Origin: Ferruginibacter sp.
GTDB lineage: Bacteria; Bacteroidota; Bacteroidia; Chitinophagales; Chitinophagaceae
Direction of reading: 5' to 3'
NCBI GenBank assembly: GCA_014379625.1
Contig: JACMLJ010000098.1
Location: forward strand, 1 to 32,797
Length of the DNA stretch: 32,797 bases
Shown here: positions 1-7,635 of the stretch, piece by piece
How the letters are laid out: every line of letters starts with the position of its first letter
Position numbering within the stretch: the first letter of the stretch is position 1
Position numbers and translations under genes: made by a program
The notes under the pieces: model-generated
What the model saw: only the letters and a program-made list of their open reading frames with translations
Database searches by the model: none
What the model was told of the DNA's origin: nothing

Positions 1-69
1 CGCGGCTACGGCGCCGGGCAAGCCGGAAGCCAGGGCAAAATCGGGCAGGTTGGGGCGGGGCGTTTTCAT
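1..69 (-). CDS. Start of an unidentified GC-rich gene, cut by the window edge
   Basis: An open frame on the minus strand starts at the ATG at 69-67 and runs off the left edge, giving 23 codons that begin MKTPRPNLPDFALASGLPG. It lies 8 bases after the trpC stop. Two ATGs closer to trpC (77 and 74) hit an in-frame TGA within a few codons, so 69 is the first usable start. The GC-rich third positions match trpC, which suggests the two are co-transcribed. I do not recognise the product from so short a piece. The sequence does not look like the start of TrpF, the neighbour one might expect in a tryptophan operon. Confidence 0.4.
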   Translation of the reverse strand, partial: MKTPRPNLPDFALASGLPGAVAA

Positions 70-77
70 TTCATCAT

Positions 78-896
78 CTAGGCAACGACGGCGGCCTTGG
101 GCAGGGCGGCAATTTCCTGCACCAGCGCGGCGCAGGCCCGCTCGGGCCGGGCGTGGCGCATGAAGGCCTCCCCGAGCAGGAAACCAGCGTAGCCGGCTTC
201 GCGCAGCTGACCGATGGCCCGGGCACTCGAAATACCGCTCTCCGACACCTTCACGAAATCGCTCGGAATGGCGGCGGCCAGCTCCATGGAGGTGTCGAGG
301 CTCAGGCTGAAATCGTGCAGGTTGCGGTTGTTTACGCCAATCAGGTCCACCGCCTCGGCGTTGGTGGAGCGGGCCAACTCCTCTCCGTCGTGCACTTCCA
401 GCAGCACTTCCATCCCTAATGAGCGGGCCAGGCCGCCCAGGGTCTGAATTTCAGCGGGCGTGAGCACGGCCGCAATGAGCAGCACGGCATCGGCCCCCAC
501 GCTCTTGGCTTCGAGAATCTGGTACTCGTCCACCACGAAATCCTTGCGCAGGATGGGGCAGAAGTTGAATTTCCGGGCCAGGGTCAGGTCCTCGTTCTTG
601 CCGCCAAAGAACTCGGCGTCGGTGAGGATGGACAGGGCCGCGGCACCGGCCTGCATGTAGCCCAGTGTGGTGCGCTCCACCGGCGCGTACTGATTAATCC
701 AGCCCTTGGAGGGCGACTTGCGCTTGAATTCGGCAATTAGGCCGCTGCCGTTCTCGCGCAGCAAATACTGGCGCAGCGACAGCGGCTTGGAACGGAAGTA
801 CAGGCTGCTTTCGAGCAGCTTCACGGGCACCAGCTCGCGGCGATTGGCCACTTCTTCCCGCTTGTGCGCCACGATGGTTTGAAGGATGGTAGACAT
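78..896 (-). CDS. trpC: Indole-3-glycerol phosphate synthase
   Basis: This 272-residue protein is a full-length single-domain TIM barrel that closes the indole ring of CdRP to give indole-3-glycerol phosphate in tryptophan synthesis, in the cytoplasm. The family's catalytic and binding residues are visible: E56 and K58 in IAEFKRKSPSKG, K118 in LRKDF, E167 in LLEVH, N189 in IGVNNRN, and E219-S220 in VSESGIS. A phosphate-binding GFLLGEAFM follows near 239-246. The start at 896 gives a normal N-terminus (MSTILQTIVAHKREEV). Codon usage is strongly GC-rich at third positions, unlike every gene to its right, and the gene ends at a composition break with a GAATTAA tandem repeat just upstream of its start. 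It may therefore come from another genome, through misassembly or transfer. No other trp genes are in view. Confidence 0.96.
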   Translation of the reverse strand: MSTILQTIVAHKREEVANRRELVPVKLLESSLYFRSKPLSLRQYLLRENGSGLIAEFKRKSPSKGWINQYAPVERTTLGYMQAGAAALSILTDAEFFGGKNEDLTLARKFNFCPILRKDFVVDEYQILEAKSVGADAVLLIAAVLTPAEIQTLGGLARSLGMEVLLEVHDGEELARSTNAEAVDLIGVNNRNLHDFSLSLDTSMELAAAIPSDFVKVSESGISSARAIGQLREAGYAGFLLGEAFMRHARPERACAALVQEIAALPKAAVVA

Positions 897-911
897 GACG
901 CTTCGCTGACT

Positions 912-974
912 GAATTAAGAATTAAGAATTAAGAATTAAGAATTAAGAATTAAGAATTAAGAATTAAGAATTGA
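912..974. repeat. GAATTAA heptamer tandem repeat at a composition break
   Basis: Eight perfect tandem copies of GAATTAA fill 912-967, and a ninth degenerate copy (GAATTGA) follows at 968-974. Left of it the sequence is GC-rich; right of it everything is AT-rich. The reverse complement of this motif recurs at 1431-1472 and 1581-1622, so the repeats bracket the four-helix-bundle gene in inverted orientation. No TTG/TAnnTTTG promoter for trpC can be seen in it. Confidence 0.95.
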
Positions 975-1045
975 AAGTTTCTTAGCGTTGAAGATAATTC
1001 ATATTATTGATAGATTTTACAGCAGATAAAATTATAAATTTCAAA

Positions 1046-1417
1046 ATGACTAAAGATAATATTATTGTTCATAAATCTTATGATTTCGGATTACGGATAG
1101 TAAAATTATATGTGTTTCTCAGAAAAGATAAAGTTGAGCGGGAATTGCTTATTCAACTTTTGAAAAGCGGCACATCGGTTGGAGCAAATGTAGAAGAAGC
1201 TGAAGGCGGGCAATCGGGCGCAGACTTTATTCATAAAATGGGAATTGCCTATAAAGAAGCCCGTGAAGCACATTACTGGCTTCGAATTTTAAGCGATAGT
1301 GGCTTACTCGAAGTTAAATTGGCCAATTCGTTTCTTAAGGATGCTGATGAATTAAAAAGAATTCTTGTGTCGATTTTAAAGACAAGTAAAGCAAAAGCTA
1401 AAGGAGGTACGAATTAG
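1046..1417 (+). CDS. Four-helix-bundle protein of the 23S rRNA intervening-sequence type
   Basis: The protein is 123 residues from the ATG at 1046. The frame is open from an ATG at 1007, but family members begin close to this point with a short charged stretch and then K-S-Y-x-F-x-x-R-I-V-K-L-Y, as here (HKSYDFGLRIVKLYVFL). The signature KSGTSVGANVEEAEGGQS is clear and is followed by amphipathic helices with YKEAREAHYWLRILSDSG. The family (TIGR02436-like) was first seen inside 23S rRNA intervening sequences; its molecular function is not established, and related bundles (Avd) serve as accessory proteins of diversity-generating retroelements. No reverse transcriptase or template repeat lies nearby. 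The gene sits alone between inverted AT-rich repeats (912-974 and 1431-1472), which suggests a small repeat-bounded cassette. Confidence 0.88.
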   Translation: MTKDNIIVHKSYDFGLRIVKLYVFLRKDKVERELLIQLLKSGTSVGANVEEAEGGQSGADFIHKMGIAYKEAREAHYWLRILSDSGLLEVKLANSFLKDADELKRILVSILKTSKAKAKGGTN

Positions 1418-1430
1418 GTTTTCGTTTAAA

Positions 1431-1472
1431 GGAATTCTTAATTCTTAATTTTTAATTCTTAATTAAATAATG
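1431..1472. repeat. 42-bp AT-rich direct repeat, copy 1
   Basis: This stretch begins GGAATTCTTAATTCTTAATT and ends AATTAAATAATG. It matches 1581-1622 at 40 of 42 positions and is largely the reverse complement of the GAATTAA array at 912-974. It lies 13 bases after the four-helix-bundle stop codon. The 108 bases between the two direct copies (1473-1580) hold no convincing gene; the longest frame from the ATG at 1470 is only 20 codons. Confidence 0.9.
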
Positions 1473-1580
1473 TTAAGATCGGTGAAACTATCCCTGTTAA
1501 TCGGAAGAAGTAAAGTGAGAAGAGGCTTGTAGATTTAAATTTATAAACAATAAAAGCAAAAATTAAAATTCCGATGCAAG

Positions 1581-1622
1581 GGAATTCTTAATTTTTAATT
1601 TTTAATTCTTAACTAAATAATG
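1581..1622. repeat. 42-bp AT-rich direct repeat, copy 2, carrying the start codon of the next gene
   Basis: This second copy differs from 1431-1472 at two positions. Its last three bases are the ATG of the DUF1835 gene at 1620, so the repeat supplies the translation start and the immediate 5' leader of that gene. Confidence 0.9.
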
Positions 1623-2429
1623 ATACATGTAGTTTTTAATGAACCTGATGTAAAAGTGCTGAAAGAAGCTATTGCATTGGACGAAACTTTGCTGGGCGAA
1701 GTGATACAAATAAAAGATGATTATGCGGTAGGTCCGCTGGATAATATCTATGTTGGAGAAGGTATTGAAAACCGGAAGCAATGGTGGCGGGAAGTTTTGG
1801 CGGGTAGTGATTTTGCAGGCAAGGTTGATACCGGGGAGGTGGATGATTACAAAACCGTTGCAGAATTGGTAGGCAGTATGCGTAGAAAGGAAGATGAAAT
1901 CATCTGGATATGGGCCGCACAAAACAAACATGATGTAAGCGGGTATTATTGGTTGCTCAACTATATGAAAGAATTCCAGGGAAGGGTTTTTATTCTTTAC
2001 CTGAATAATCTTCCTTTTATTAATGAGAAGGGAAATATATTTTATCCCAACTGGCTCAGCGAAATCCCTGCCAGGGAATTTTTGAAAGCAAAAAAATTAG
2101 CCAGGGAAATTACGCTCAGTGAGTTTGAAGTGGATCCGGATGAGTGGACAAAACTCTGTGAGGAAAATAAGGGCGTACGTATACTGGAAGGCGGAAAAAA
2201 ATTAACCCAGGAAGACTATGATTTCTACGATTTGGAATTACAAAAATTTATAACGCCCGACTGGCAAAAAGCGGCTAAAATTATTAATCATTCTTTAACG
2301 AAATCTAAGCATACTACCGGCGATGCTTACCTGTTGTGGCGGTTAAAAGTAATGATCGCACAGGACATGTTTGATGTGCAGGGGAAGGTTGGCAATATGA
2401 AAGAGTTTGAAGTGAAAACTAAAGTATAG
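1620..2429 (+). CDS. DUF1835 domain-containing protein
   Basis: The 269-residue cytoplasmic protein has no signal peptide or membrane segment. The N-terminal part (about 1-120) fits DUF1835: MIHVVFNEPDVKVLKEA, then a DDYAVGPLDN turn and a W-rich stretch (RKQWWREVL). The C-terminal part (about 150-265) resembles the DUF3658 region that usually accompanies it, with EWTKLCEENKGVRILEGG. The biochemical role of the family is unknown. The start is the ATG inside an AT-rich repeat, and no strong Shine-Dalgarno sequence is seen, as is usual in this phylum. It is followed after 5 bases by a VOC protein gene and then by parC, so the three are probably co-transcribed. Confidence 0.85.
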   Translation: MIHVVFNEPDVKVLKEAIALDETLLGEVIQIKDDYAVGPLDNIYVGEGIENRKQWWREVLAGSDFAGKVDTGEVDDYKTVAELVGSMRRKEDEIIWIWAAQNKHDVSGYYWLLNYMKEFQGRVFILYLNNLPFINEKGNIFYPNWLSEIPAREFLKAKKLAREITLSEFEVDPDEWTKLCEENKGVRILEGGKKLTQEDYDFYDLELQKFITPDWQKAAKIINHSLTKSKHTTGDAYLLWRLKVMIAQDMFDVQGKVGNMKEFEVKTKV

Positions 2430-2434
2430 TATTT

Positions 2435-2821
2435 ATGAACATCAAAGCGATTCATCATATCGCCATTCTCACGGATGATTACGAACGCAGTAAGCGTTTT
2501 TATATTGATGTTTTAGGCTTTGTTGCGTTAGCAGAAACATACCGCGCCGAAAGGCAGTCCTACAAACTTGACCTGGCGATAAACGGCCAGTATCAAATTG
2601 AGTTGTTTTCTTTCCCGGAGTATAAACAAAGGGCATCATTCCCTGAACAAAAAGGATTGCGGCACCTGGCTTTTGCGGTAGAGGATATTGAAATAGCGGT
2701 TGATGAATTAACCCGAAAAGGGGTAGCGGTGCAGGGGATCAGAACAGACGAATTGACCAATAAAAAATTTTGTTTTTTTTATGATCCCAACGGGCAGCCG
2801 TTGGAATTGTATGAGATATAA
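2435..2821 (+). CDS. VOC-superfamily metalloenzyme (glyoxalase I-like, YaeR/GloA2 type)
   Basis: This 128-residue single-unit vicinal oxygen chelate protein has two βαβββ modules. Putative metal ligands can be read directly: H8 (IHHIAIL), E56 (YQIELFSF), H77 (LRHLAFAV) and E124 (QPLELYEI). The strings TDDYERSKRFYIDVLGF, PEQKGLRHLAF and FFYDPNGQPLELYE match the YaeR/SMU1112c group, whose substrate is not settled; methylglyoxal-glutathione chemistry is unlikely to be assumed in this phylum. It starts 5 bases after the DUF1835 gene and ends 13 bases before parC, so it is the middle member of a probable operon. Confidence 0.88.
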   Translation: MNIKAIHHIAILTDDYERSKRFYIDVLGFVALAETYRAERQSYKLDLAINGQYQIELFSFPEYKQRASFPEQKGLRHLAFAVEDIEIAVDELTRKGVAVQGIRTDELTNKKFCFFYDPNGQPLELYEI

Positions 2822-2834
2822 TAACGGGGAAAAA

Positions 2835-5354
2835 ATGGCAACAAGTAAAAAGAAAGAAGACTATATCCACACCGACAGTGGAATTGGCGGCCAATATAAA
2901 ACCTGGTTTTTGGATTATGCCAGTTATGTTATTTTGGAAAGAGCGGTGCCTGCACTGGAAGACGGATTAAAACCTGTGCAACGACGTATCCTGCATGCCA
3001 TGAAGGAAATGGATGACGGTCGTTTTAATAAAGTGGCCAATATCATTGGCCAAAGCATGCAGTATCATCCGCATGGGGATGCAAGTATTGGTGATGCATT
3101 GGTAAACCTCGGACAAAAAGACCTGCTCATAGATACCCAGGGAAATTGGGGCGATGTACGCACGGGTGATGATGCGGCGGCACCCAGGTATATTGAAGCA
3201 AGACTGAGCAAGTTTGCATTGGAAGTTGCGTTCAATGCTAAAACCACTGACTGGACGATCAGTTATGATGGCAGAAAAAATGAGCCGGTGACATTGCCAA
3301 TGAAATTTCCATTGTTGCTGGCACAAGGTGCAGACGGTATTGCTGTTGGGTTGGCCACCAAGATAATGCCCCATAACTTCTGTGAACTGATAGATGCTTC
3401 CATTAAATGTTTAAGGGGTAAAAAATTTGAATTGCTGCCGGATTTTTTAACCGGCGGTACAATGGACCCCACCAATTATAATGAGGGTAAAAGGGGAGGA
3501 AAAGTAAGAGTAAGGGCCATCATAGAGGAACAGGACAAGAAAACACTGGTGATAAGGAGCGTTCCTTTTGGCGTTACCACTACCCAGTTGATGGACAGCA
3601 TTGTGAAGGCCAATGACCAGGGAAAAATAAAAATAAAAAAAGTACTCGATCATACTGCCGCGGCTGTAGAGATCATTATTGAACTGGCACCTGGCATTTC
3701 TCCGGATATAACCATCGATGCGCTGTATGCATTTACCGACTGCGAAGTAAGCATCTCGCCCAATGCATGTGTAATTGTAAAAAATAAACCGCAGTTTTTA
3801 GGTGTTCCCGAGTTGCTAAGAATAGCAACAGAAAATACCAAGGAATTGTTACGCAGGGAACTGGAAATCAAACTTGGTGAACTGCAGGAAAAATGGCATT
3901 ATACTTCGTTGGAAAAGATATTCTTTGAAGAAAAAATTTACAAAGAATTAGAGCAAAAACATGAAACCTGGGAAAAAGTGCTGGAAGCCATTGACAAAGC
4001 CTTCACCCCTTTTAAAAAACTATTGCGCAGGGAAATCACTCGGGAGGATATTATAAAACTAACAGAAAAGCCTGTCCGCCGTATTTATCGCCTGGATATT
4101 GACGAACTGAATGAACAGATAAAAGGTTTGGAAGCAGATATAAAACAGGTGAAATATGATATCGAGCATTTAACAGACTATGCAGTGGCTTATTATGAAA
4201 ACCTGTTGAAAAAATTTGGCAGAGGCAGGGAACGTAAAACTGAGATCAGATTATTTGATACCATCGAGGCTAAGTCGGTTGCCATCGCCAATATTAAAGT
4301 ATACGCGAATTTCGCAGACGGTTTTATTGGTACGGGATTAAAGAAAGACGAACTGATCGCGGAAGTTTCTGATCTCGACGACATTGTCGCATTCACTAAA
4401 GAAGGCACTATGAAAGTGGTGAGGGTATCAGAAAAAACTTTTATTGGCAAGGATATTCTGCATGTGGCCGTTTTTCAAAAAAATGATGAGCGTACTACCT
4501 ATAACATGATATATGTTGATGGAAAAACCGGCGTGAGTTATGCAAAACGTTTTAATGTAACCGGTATTACAAGGGACAAGGATTATGACCTTACCAAAGG
4601 CGCTGACAAAAGCAGGGTGCATTATTTTTCGGCCAATGCAAATGGGGAGGCTGAAGTAGTGAAGATAATTCTTAGCCCAAATTGCAATGCCAAGAAAAAA
4701 GAACTGGAATTTTATTTTGAAGAACTGGAGATAAAAGGCAGGGGCAGTATCGGTAACCAGGTAACCAAATACCCCATAAAATCTGTTAAGTTCAAAGAAG
4801 CAGGGAAGTCGACTTTAGATGCCAAGAAATTATGGTTTGATAATAAATTTGGCCGACTGAATACGGATGAGAAAGGAGACTACCTCGGTAAATTTGATGC
4901 AACTGACAGGCTGCTGGTTATTTACAATGATGGTAATTATGAGATAACAGACCAGGAATTAACCCAGCGGTTTGATGTAGAAAAAGTTATACTGTTAGAG
5001 AAGTTCAAACCTGATAAAGTAATTACTGCGGTATATCTTGATAATGAAAAATTGCAGTATAATATTAAACGGTTTAAAATTGAAACCACTACGCTGCACA
5101 GTAAATTCTTTTTCATCAAAGAGGGAAAAGACAATCGTTTAGAAATGGTTACAACCGCGGAGGAACCAGTATTAATTGTGCAGGCAGGGCGTGGGCAACT
5201 GGTGCGAAGGGCCAAATTTAAAGTGGTGAATATGGTGGAAGTGATGGGCTGGAAGGCAGTAGGGGCGAAGCTTACGGAGTTTTCTAAAAATGTGGAAATG
5301 GAATGGGAAAAGAAACTGGAAACAGACAATCCGCAGGGCGATTTGTTTGAGTAG
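2835..5354 (+). CDS. parC: DNA topoisomerase IV subunit A
   Basis: The protein is 839 residues from the ATG at 2835, which follows a purine-rich GGGGAAAAA stretch. The open frame extends upstream to 2781, but that extension overlaps the VOC gene and lacks family similarity. The breakage-reunion domain is intact: EDGLKPVQRRIL (42-53), YHPHGDASIGDA (77-88) and the catalytic tyrosine Y119 in APRYIEARLSK. The C-terminal half is a set of β-pinwheel blades and lacks a GyrA box, which together with the N-terminal signature (WFLDYASYVILERAVPALED) favours ParC over GyrA. It decatenates daughter chromosomes as a heterotetramer with ParE. No parE lies beside it here. The residue aligned with the classic quinolone position Ser83 is alanine (A83), with D87 kept. 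Misnaming as gyrA is the main alternative. Confidence 0.9.
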   Translation: MATSKKKEDYIHTDSGIGGQYKTWFLDYASYVILERAVPALEDGLKPVQRRILHAMKEMDDGRFNKVANIIGQSMQYHPHGDASIGDALVNLGQKDLLIDTQGNWGDVRTGDDAAAPRYIEARLSKFALEVAFNAKTTDWTISYDGRKNEPVTLPMKFPLLLAQGADGIAVGLATKIMPHNFCELIDASIKCLRGKKFELLPDFLTGGTMDPTNYNEGKRGGKVRVRAIIEEQDKKTLVIRSVPFGVTTTQLMDSIVKANDQGKIKIKKVLDHTAAAVEIIIELAPGISPDITIDALYAFTDCEVSISPNACVIVKNKPQFLGVPELLRIATENTKELLRRELEIKLGELQEKWHYTSLEKIFFEEKIYKELEQKHETWEKVLEAIDKAFTPFKKLLRREITREDIIKLTEKPVRRIYRLDIDELNEQIKGLEADIKQVKYDIEHLTDYAVAYYENLLKKFGRGRERKTEIRLFDTIEAKSVAIANIKVYANFADGFIGTGLKKDELIAEVSDLDDIVAFTKEGTMKVVRVSEKTFIGKDILHVAVFQKNDERTTYNMIYVDGKTGVSYAKRFNVTGITRDKDYDLTKGADKSRVHYFSANANGEAEVVKIILSPNCNAKKKELEFYFEELEIKGRGSIGNQVTKYPIKSVKFKEAGKSTLDAKKLWFDNKFGRLNTDEKGDYLGKFDATDRLLVIYNDGNYEITDQELTQRFDVEKVILLEKFKPDKVITAVYLDNEKLQYNIKRFKIETTTLHSKFFFIKEGKDNRLEMVTTAEEPVLIVQAGRGQLVRRAKFKVVNMVEVMGWKAVGAKLTEFSKNVEMEWEKKLETDNPQGDLFE

Positions 5355-5372
5355 GTGTTAGTTTGATTAAAA

Positions 5373-5399
5373 GTAAATAAGGTAAATAAGGTAAATAAG
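5373..5399. repeat. GTAAATAAG 9-bp tandem repeat (three copies)
   Basis: Three perfect copies of GTAAATAAG lie just after the parC stop, followed by degenerate GTATATAAAG. A related, less regular run (GTAACTAAAGTAAATAAA...) is found at 16603-16638 after the transporter gene, so the motif recurs downstream of genes in this genome. Confidence 0.85.
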
Positions 5400-5566
5400 G
5401 TATATAAAGTGTATAAAATATGTACAGGTATTTCACTGTTTCCAACGGCTTACATATTTGGCGGGGAATAAATAAAATCTTTTCTTAGTTCCGGTTCGTG
5501 GTGACAAAAACCAAGGCCGAAATCCCTTTTTTACTTCTTTTGCGTAATATATTGTTAGAAAGAGGA

Positions 5567-5597
5567 AAGGTTATTTCGAATGTACCGAAATAACCTT
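5567..5597. terminator. Hairpin between convergent genes, probable bidirectional terminator
   Basis: A perfect 12-bp stem pairs AAGGTTATTTCG (5567-5578) with CGAAATAACCTT (5586-5597) around a 7-base loop. It lies between the 3' ends of parC (+) and the DUF6515 gene (-). There is no long T-tract on either side, so the terminator role is inferred from position and stem strength. Confidence 0.6.
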
Positions 5598-5706
5598 CCT
5601 GGTATTTAATTGATAGTATACAACCCCGGGGAGTTTATAACCTACTTTTTCACTTATCTTTTTTAACTATATCCTTTTAAACTTTATTTGCCAATATACT
5701 TTCTGA

Positions 5707-6750
5707 TCATGCGTTTGACTTGATCACTTCATACCATATCTCGCCGTTTTCCTGTACCACGGGTTTGTATTGGGCGCCATCAACAACGTAGTAGGTTTCT
5801 CCATCAATGATAAGGGTTTCAAAACCATCCGGGATACTTTCAACAATTGCACCTACGGGTGGAGACACCACTATATAATTGTTATGCCGATAATCGTAAT
5901 AAGTTCCGTTGTAATAATAATAAGGATAATTACGCACATAAATTCTACGGTATCCCAGCGGTAAAGCATTTATAAAAATACCAAAGGGAGGCGCTACCAC
6001 CCTGAATATATTGTTGTAAGGACGATAGTAGATCCCATCACAATACCGGTAGCCAAAACCGCCAAAATTTATATTGATATAAGATGAAGGAAGGGTATTG
6101 AAAATACTGTTTCGCCTCGGTGCGTAAGCGTACCGCCAGTTGGGGTTGTACGCACTATACACCGGCCTTCGGTAATTATTATTGCTGTTATAATTTCGGT
6201 TACCCCGACTTCCATTGTTGAAATTATCACCAGGGCGATTGTAAGGGCTTGCAGGTGGGTTACTGTTGTTACCTGGGCGATTATAGTTATTTCCCGGACG
6301 GTTAATATTATTATTGCTTCTCCGCGTAACGCTGCGATCAGGATTTGTACGGATAGTATTGGCAGGATGACGCTCCACTGCCGGCGAAAGATTTATATTG
6401 CCCCTGTTTGGATAATCCCGATTGGACCGATCCTGGTAATTACGGTTGTTAATCCCATTTTGAATTTGTGGGCCGCGGCTTATATCATTTCGGTTTACAT
6501 TGTTGCGATTGGTGCCTTCTTGTCCCTGTCTTCTTTCCGTTGCAGGCATTTGTTGAAGCACCGAAGGTGCTCTGCCCGTACTTTGCCTGGCACTATTTTC
6601 TCCCTGGTTTCTGTTTCTTTGTTGCCCGATTTGAGCGTTTTGGGCAAGCACGGCGACGTTATAAAAGCAGGCGGAAAAGAGCATTACTGCTAACAATATT
6701 TTAGCATGCATTTTGTTTGTGGAATTAAAAATTCCAATAGTAGCTTTCAT
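5707..6750 (-). CDS. Secreted DUF6515 family protein with Asn/Arg-rich linker
   Basis: The 347-residue protein starts with an export signal whose hydrophobic core (AKILLAVMLFSACFYNVAVLAQ) ends near residue 37; the Met at residue 14 (6711) would give a more conventional signal length and is an alternative start. Residues 40-200 are low complexity, dominated by Asn, Arg, Gly and Pro with NRNYQDRSNRDYPNRGN-like stretches, and probably disordered. The C-terminal 120 residues carry the DUF6515 pattern of Tyr-rich strands: YYYYNGTYYDYRHNNYIVV, SPPVGAIVESIPDGF and GETYYVVDGAQYKPV. Function is unknown; the protein is probably periplasmic or surface-exposed. It converges on parC with a hairpin between. 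Confidence 0.82.
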   Translation of the reverse strand: MKATIGIFNSTNKMHAKILLAVMLFSACFYNVAVLAQNAQIGQQRNRNQGENSARQSTGRAPSVLQQMPATERRQGQEGTNRNNVNRNDISRGPQIQNGINNRNYQDRSNRDYPNRGNINLSPAVERHPANTIRTNPDRSVTRRSNNNINRPGNNYNRPGNNSNPPASPYNRPGDNFNNGSRGNRNYNSNNNYRRPVYSAYNPNWRYAYAPRRNSIFNTLPSSYININFGGFGYRYCDGIYYRPYNNIFRVVAPPFGIFINALPLGYRRIYVRNYPYYYYNGTYYDYRHNNYIVVSPPVGAIVESIPDGFETLIIDGETYYVVDGAQYKPVVQENGEIWYEVIKSNA

Positions 6751-7030
6751 GTAACTATTTTTAGTAGGTGAAATAAAATGGTTTCAATGAGATGATCGCT
6801 TATCAGACGATTTAATGATACAATTATCTTACCGCCTTTTCCATCTTCACATAAGTATAACATAGTTTTAGAAAGTATAGTGATAGGAGACATTATTTAG
6901 CGACGGAAACATAGAGTTGATTGGTGAGATTGAATTTTAAAATAACCTACCTGCGGCTGGCTAATATTTTATAAGGTAGATCGCGAACAGTAAAATGTAT
7001 GATATTTGTTTTACAAAAAAATAATTCATT

Positions 7031-7510
7031 ATGATCCGCCAGGCAGTTTCGCAGGATTTTAATTTTATTTATAATCTCTACATGCACCCGCAGGTAAATC
7101 CATTTTTATTGTACGAATTAATGGATGCTGAAAGCTTTAGTCCAATCTTTGAGGCTTTAATGCAGCAGGGGGTAAAATATATTTATAGTGGTTACAGGGA
7201 TGAGATTGGCATGTTTAAATTAATCCGCCTGCAATATCGCACAGATCATATTGCTTATCTTGGAGGCTTGGCCATTCATCCTGAATTTTCAGGTAAAGGG
7301 GAAGGGAAAAAAATGCTGAAAGAGATCATTGGATTTGCTGGTGAAAGAGGTGTGTTAAGGATAGAACTAAGTGTATCGGTTGAAAATGAAAAAGCTATTC
7401 AGCTGTATGAAAAAGTTGGATTTCAAAAAGAGGGTGTTTTAAGAAAGTATGCCCATTTAAAAAGTGAGCAAAGGTTTATGGATGAAATAATGATGTCTTT
7501 TATTTTTTAA
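7031..7510 (+). CDS. GNAT family N-acetyltransferase
   Basis: This 159-residue cytoplasmic protein has the acetyl-CoA binding motif A as LAIHPEFSGKGEGKKMLKEI (about residues 78-97), a β-bulge strand before it, and the usual C-terminal NEKAIQLYEKVGFQKEGVLRK. The layout resembles RimJ/RimL or PhnO-like enzymes that acetylate amines of proteins or small molecules. The substrate cannot be read from the sequence. The gene stands alone: the 280 bases upstream (6751-7030) show no other gene and no clear promoter, and the following YihY gene starts 125 bases later. Confidence 0.85.
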   Translation: MIRQAVSQDFNFIYNLYMHPQVNPFLLYELMDAESFSPIFEALMQQGVKYIYSGYRDEIGMFKLIRLQYRTDHIAYLGGLAIHPEFSGKGEGKKMLKEIIGFAGERGVLRIELSVSVENEKAIQLYEKVGFQKEGVLRKYAHLKSEQRFMDEIMMSFIF

Positions 7511-7635
7511 TTATAACTGGATTGCTGTCAATTTTATGATGTAATAGCTACCAACAGATTAGTCCAATATGCTACATTTAATAAATACAAATTTGTTTGG
7601 CTGCTTTTTTGTAATACTTCAAAATAAACAAGTGT

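Larger units (their letters stand above)
5355..5706. other. Intergenic stretch between convergent parC and DUF6515 gene
   Basis: These 352 bases contain a 9-bp tandem repeat (5373-5399) and a strong hairpin (5567-5597). I see no reading frame with coding character and no RNA gene. Confidence 0.7.

Noticed and set aside
1007..1045. Longer N-terminus for the four-helix-bundle protein
   Set aside because: The extra 13 residues lack family similarity, and the Met at 1046 aligns with the normal start of the family.
1046..1417. Diversity-generating retroelement (Avd-like protein)
   Set aside because: No reverse transcriptase, template repeat or variable target gene lies nearby; the repeats are simple AT-rich arrays.
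2781..2834. Longer N-terminus for ParC
   Set aside because: The extension overlaps the VOC gene in another frame, and the ATG at 2835 starts a standard ParC N-terminus.
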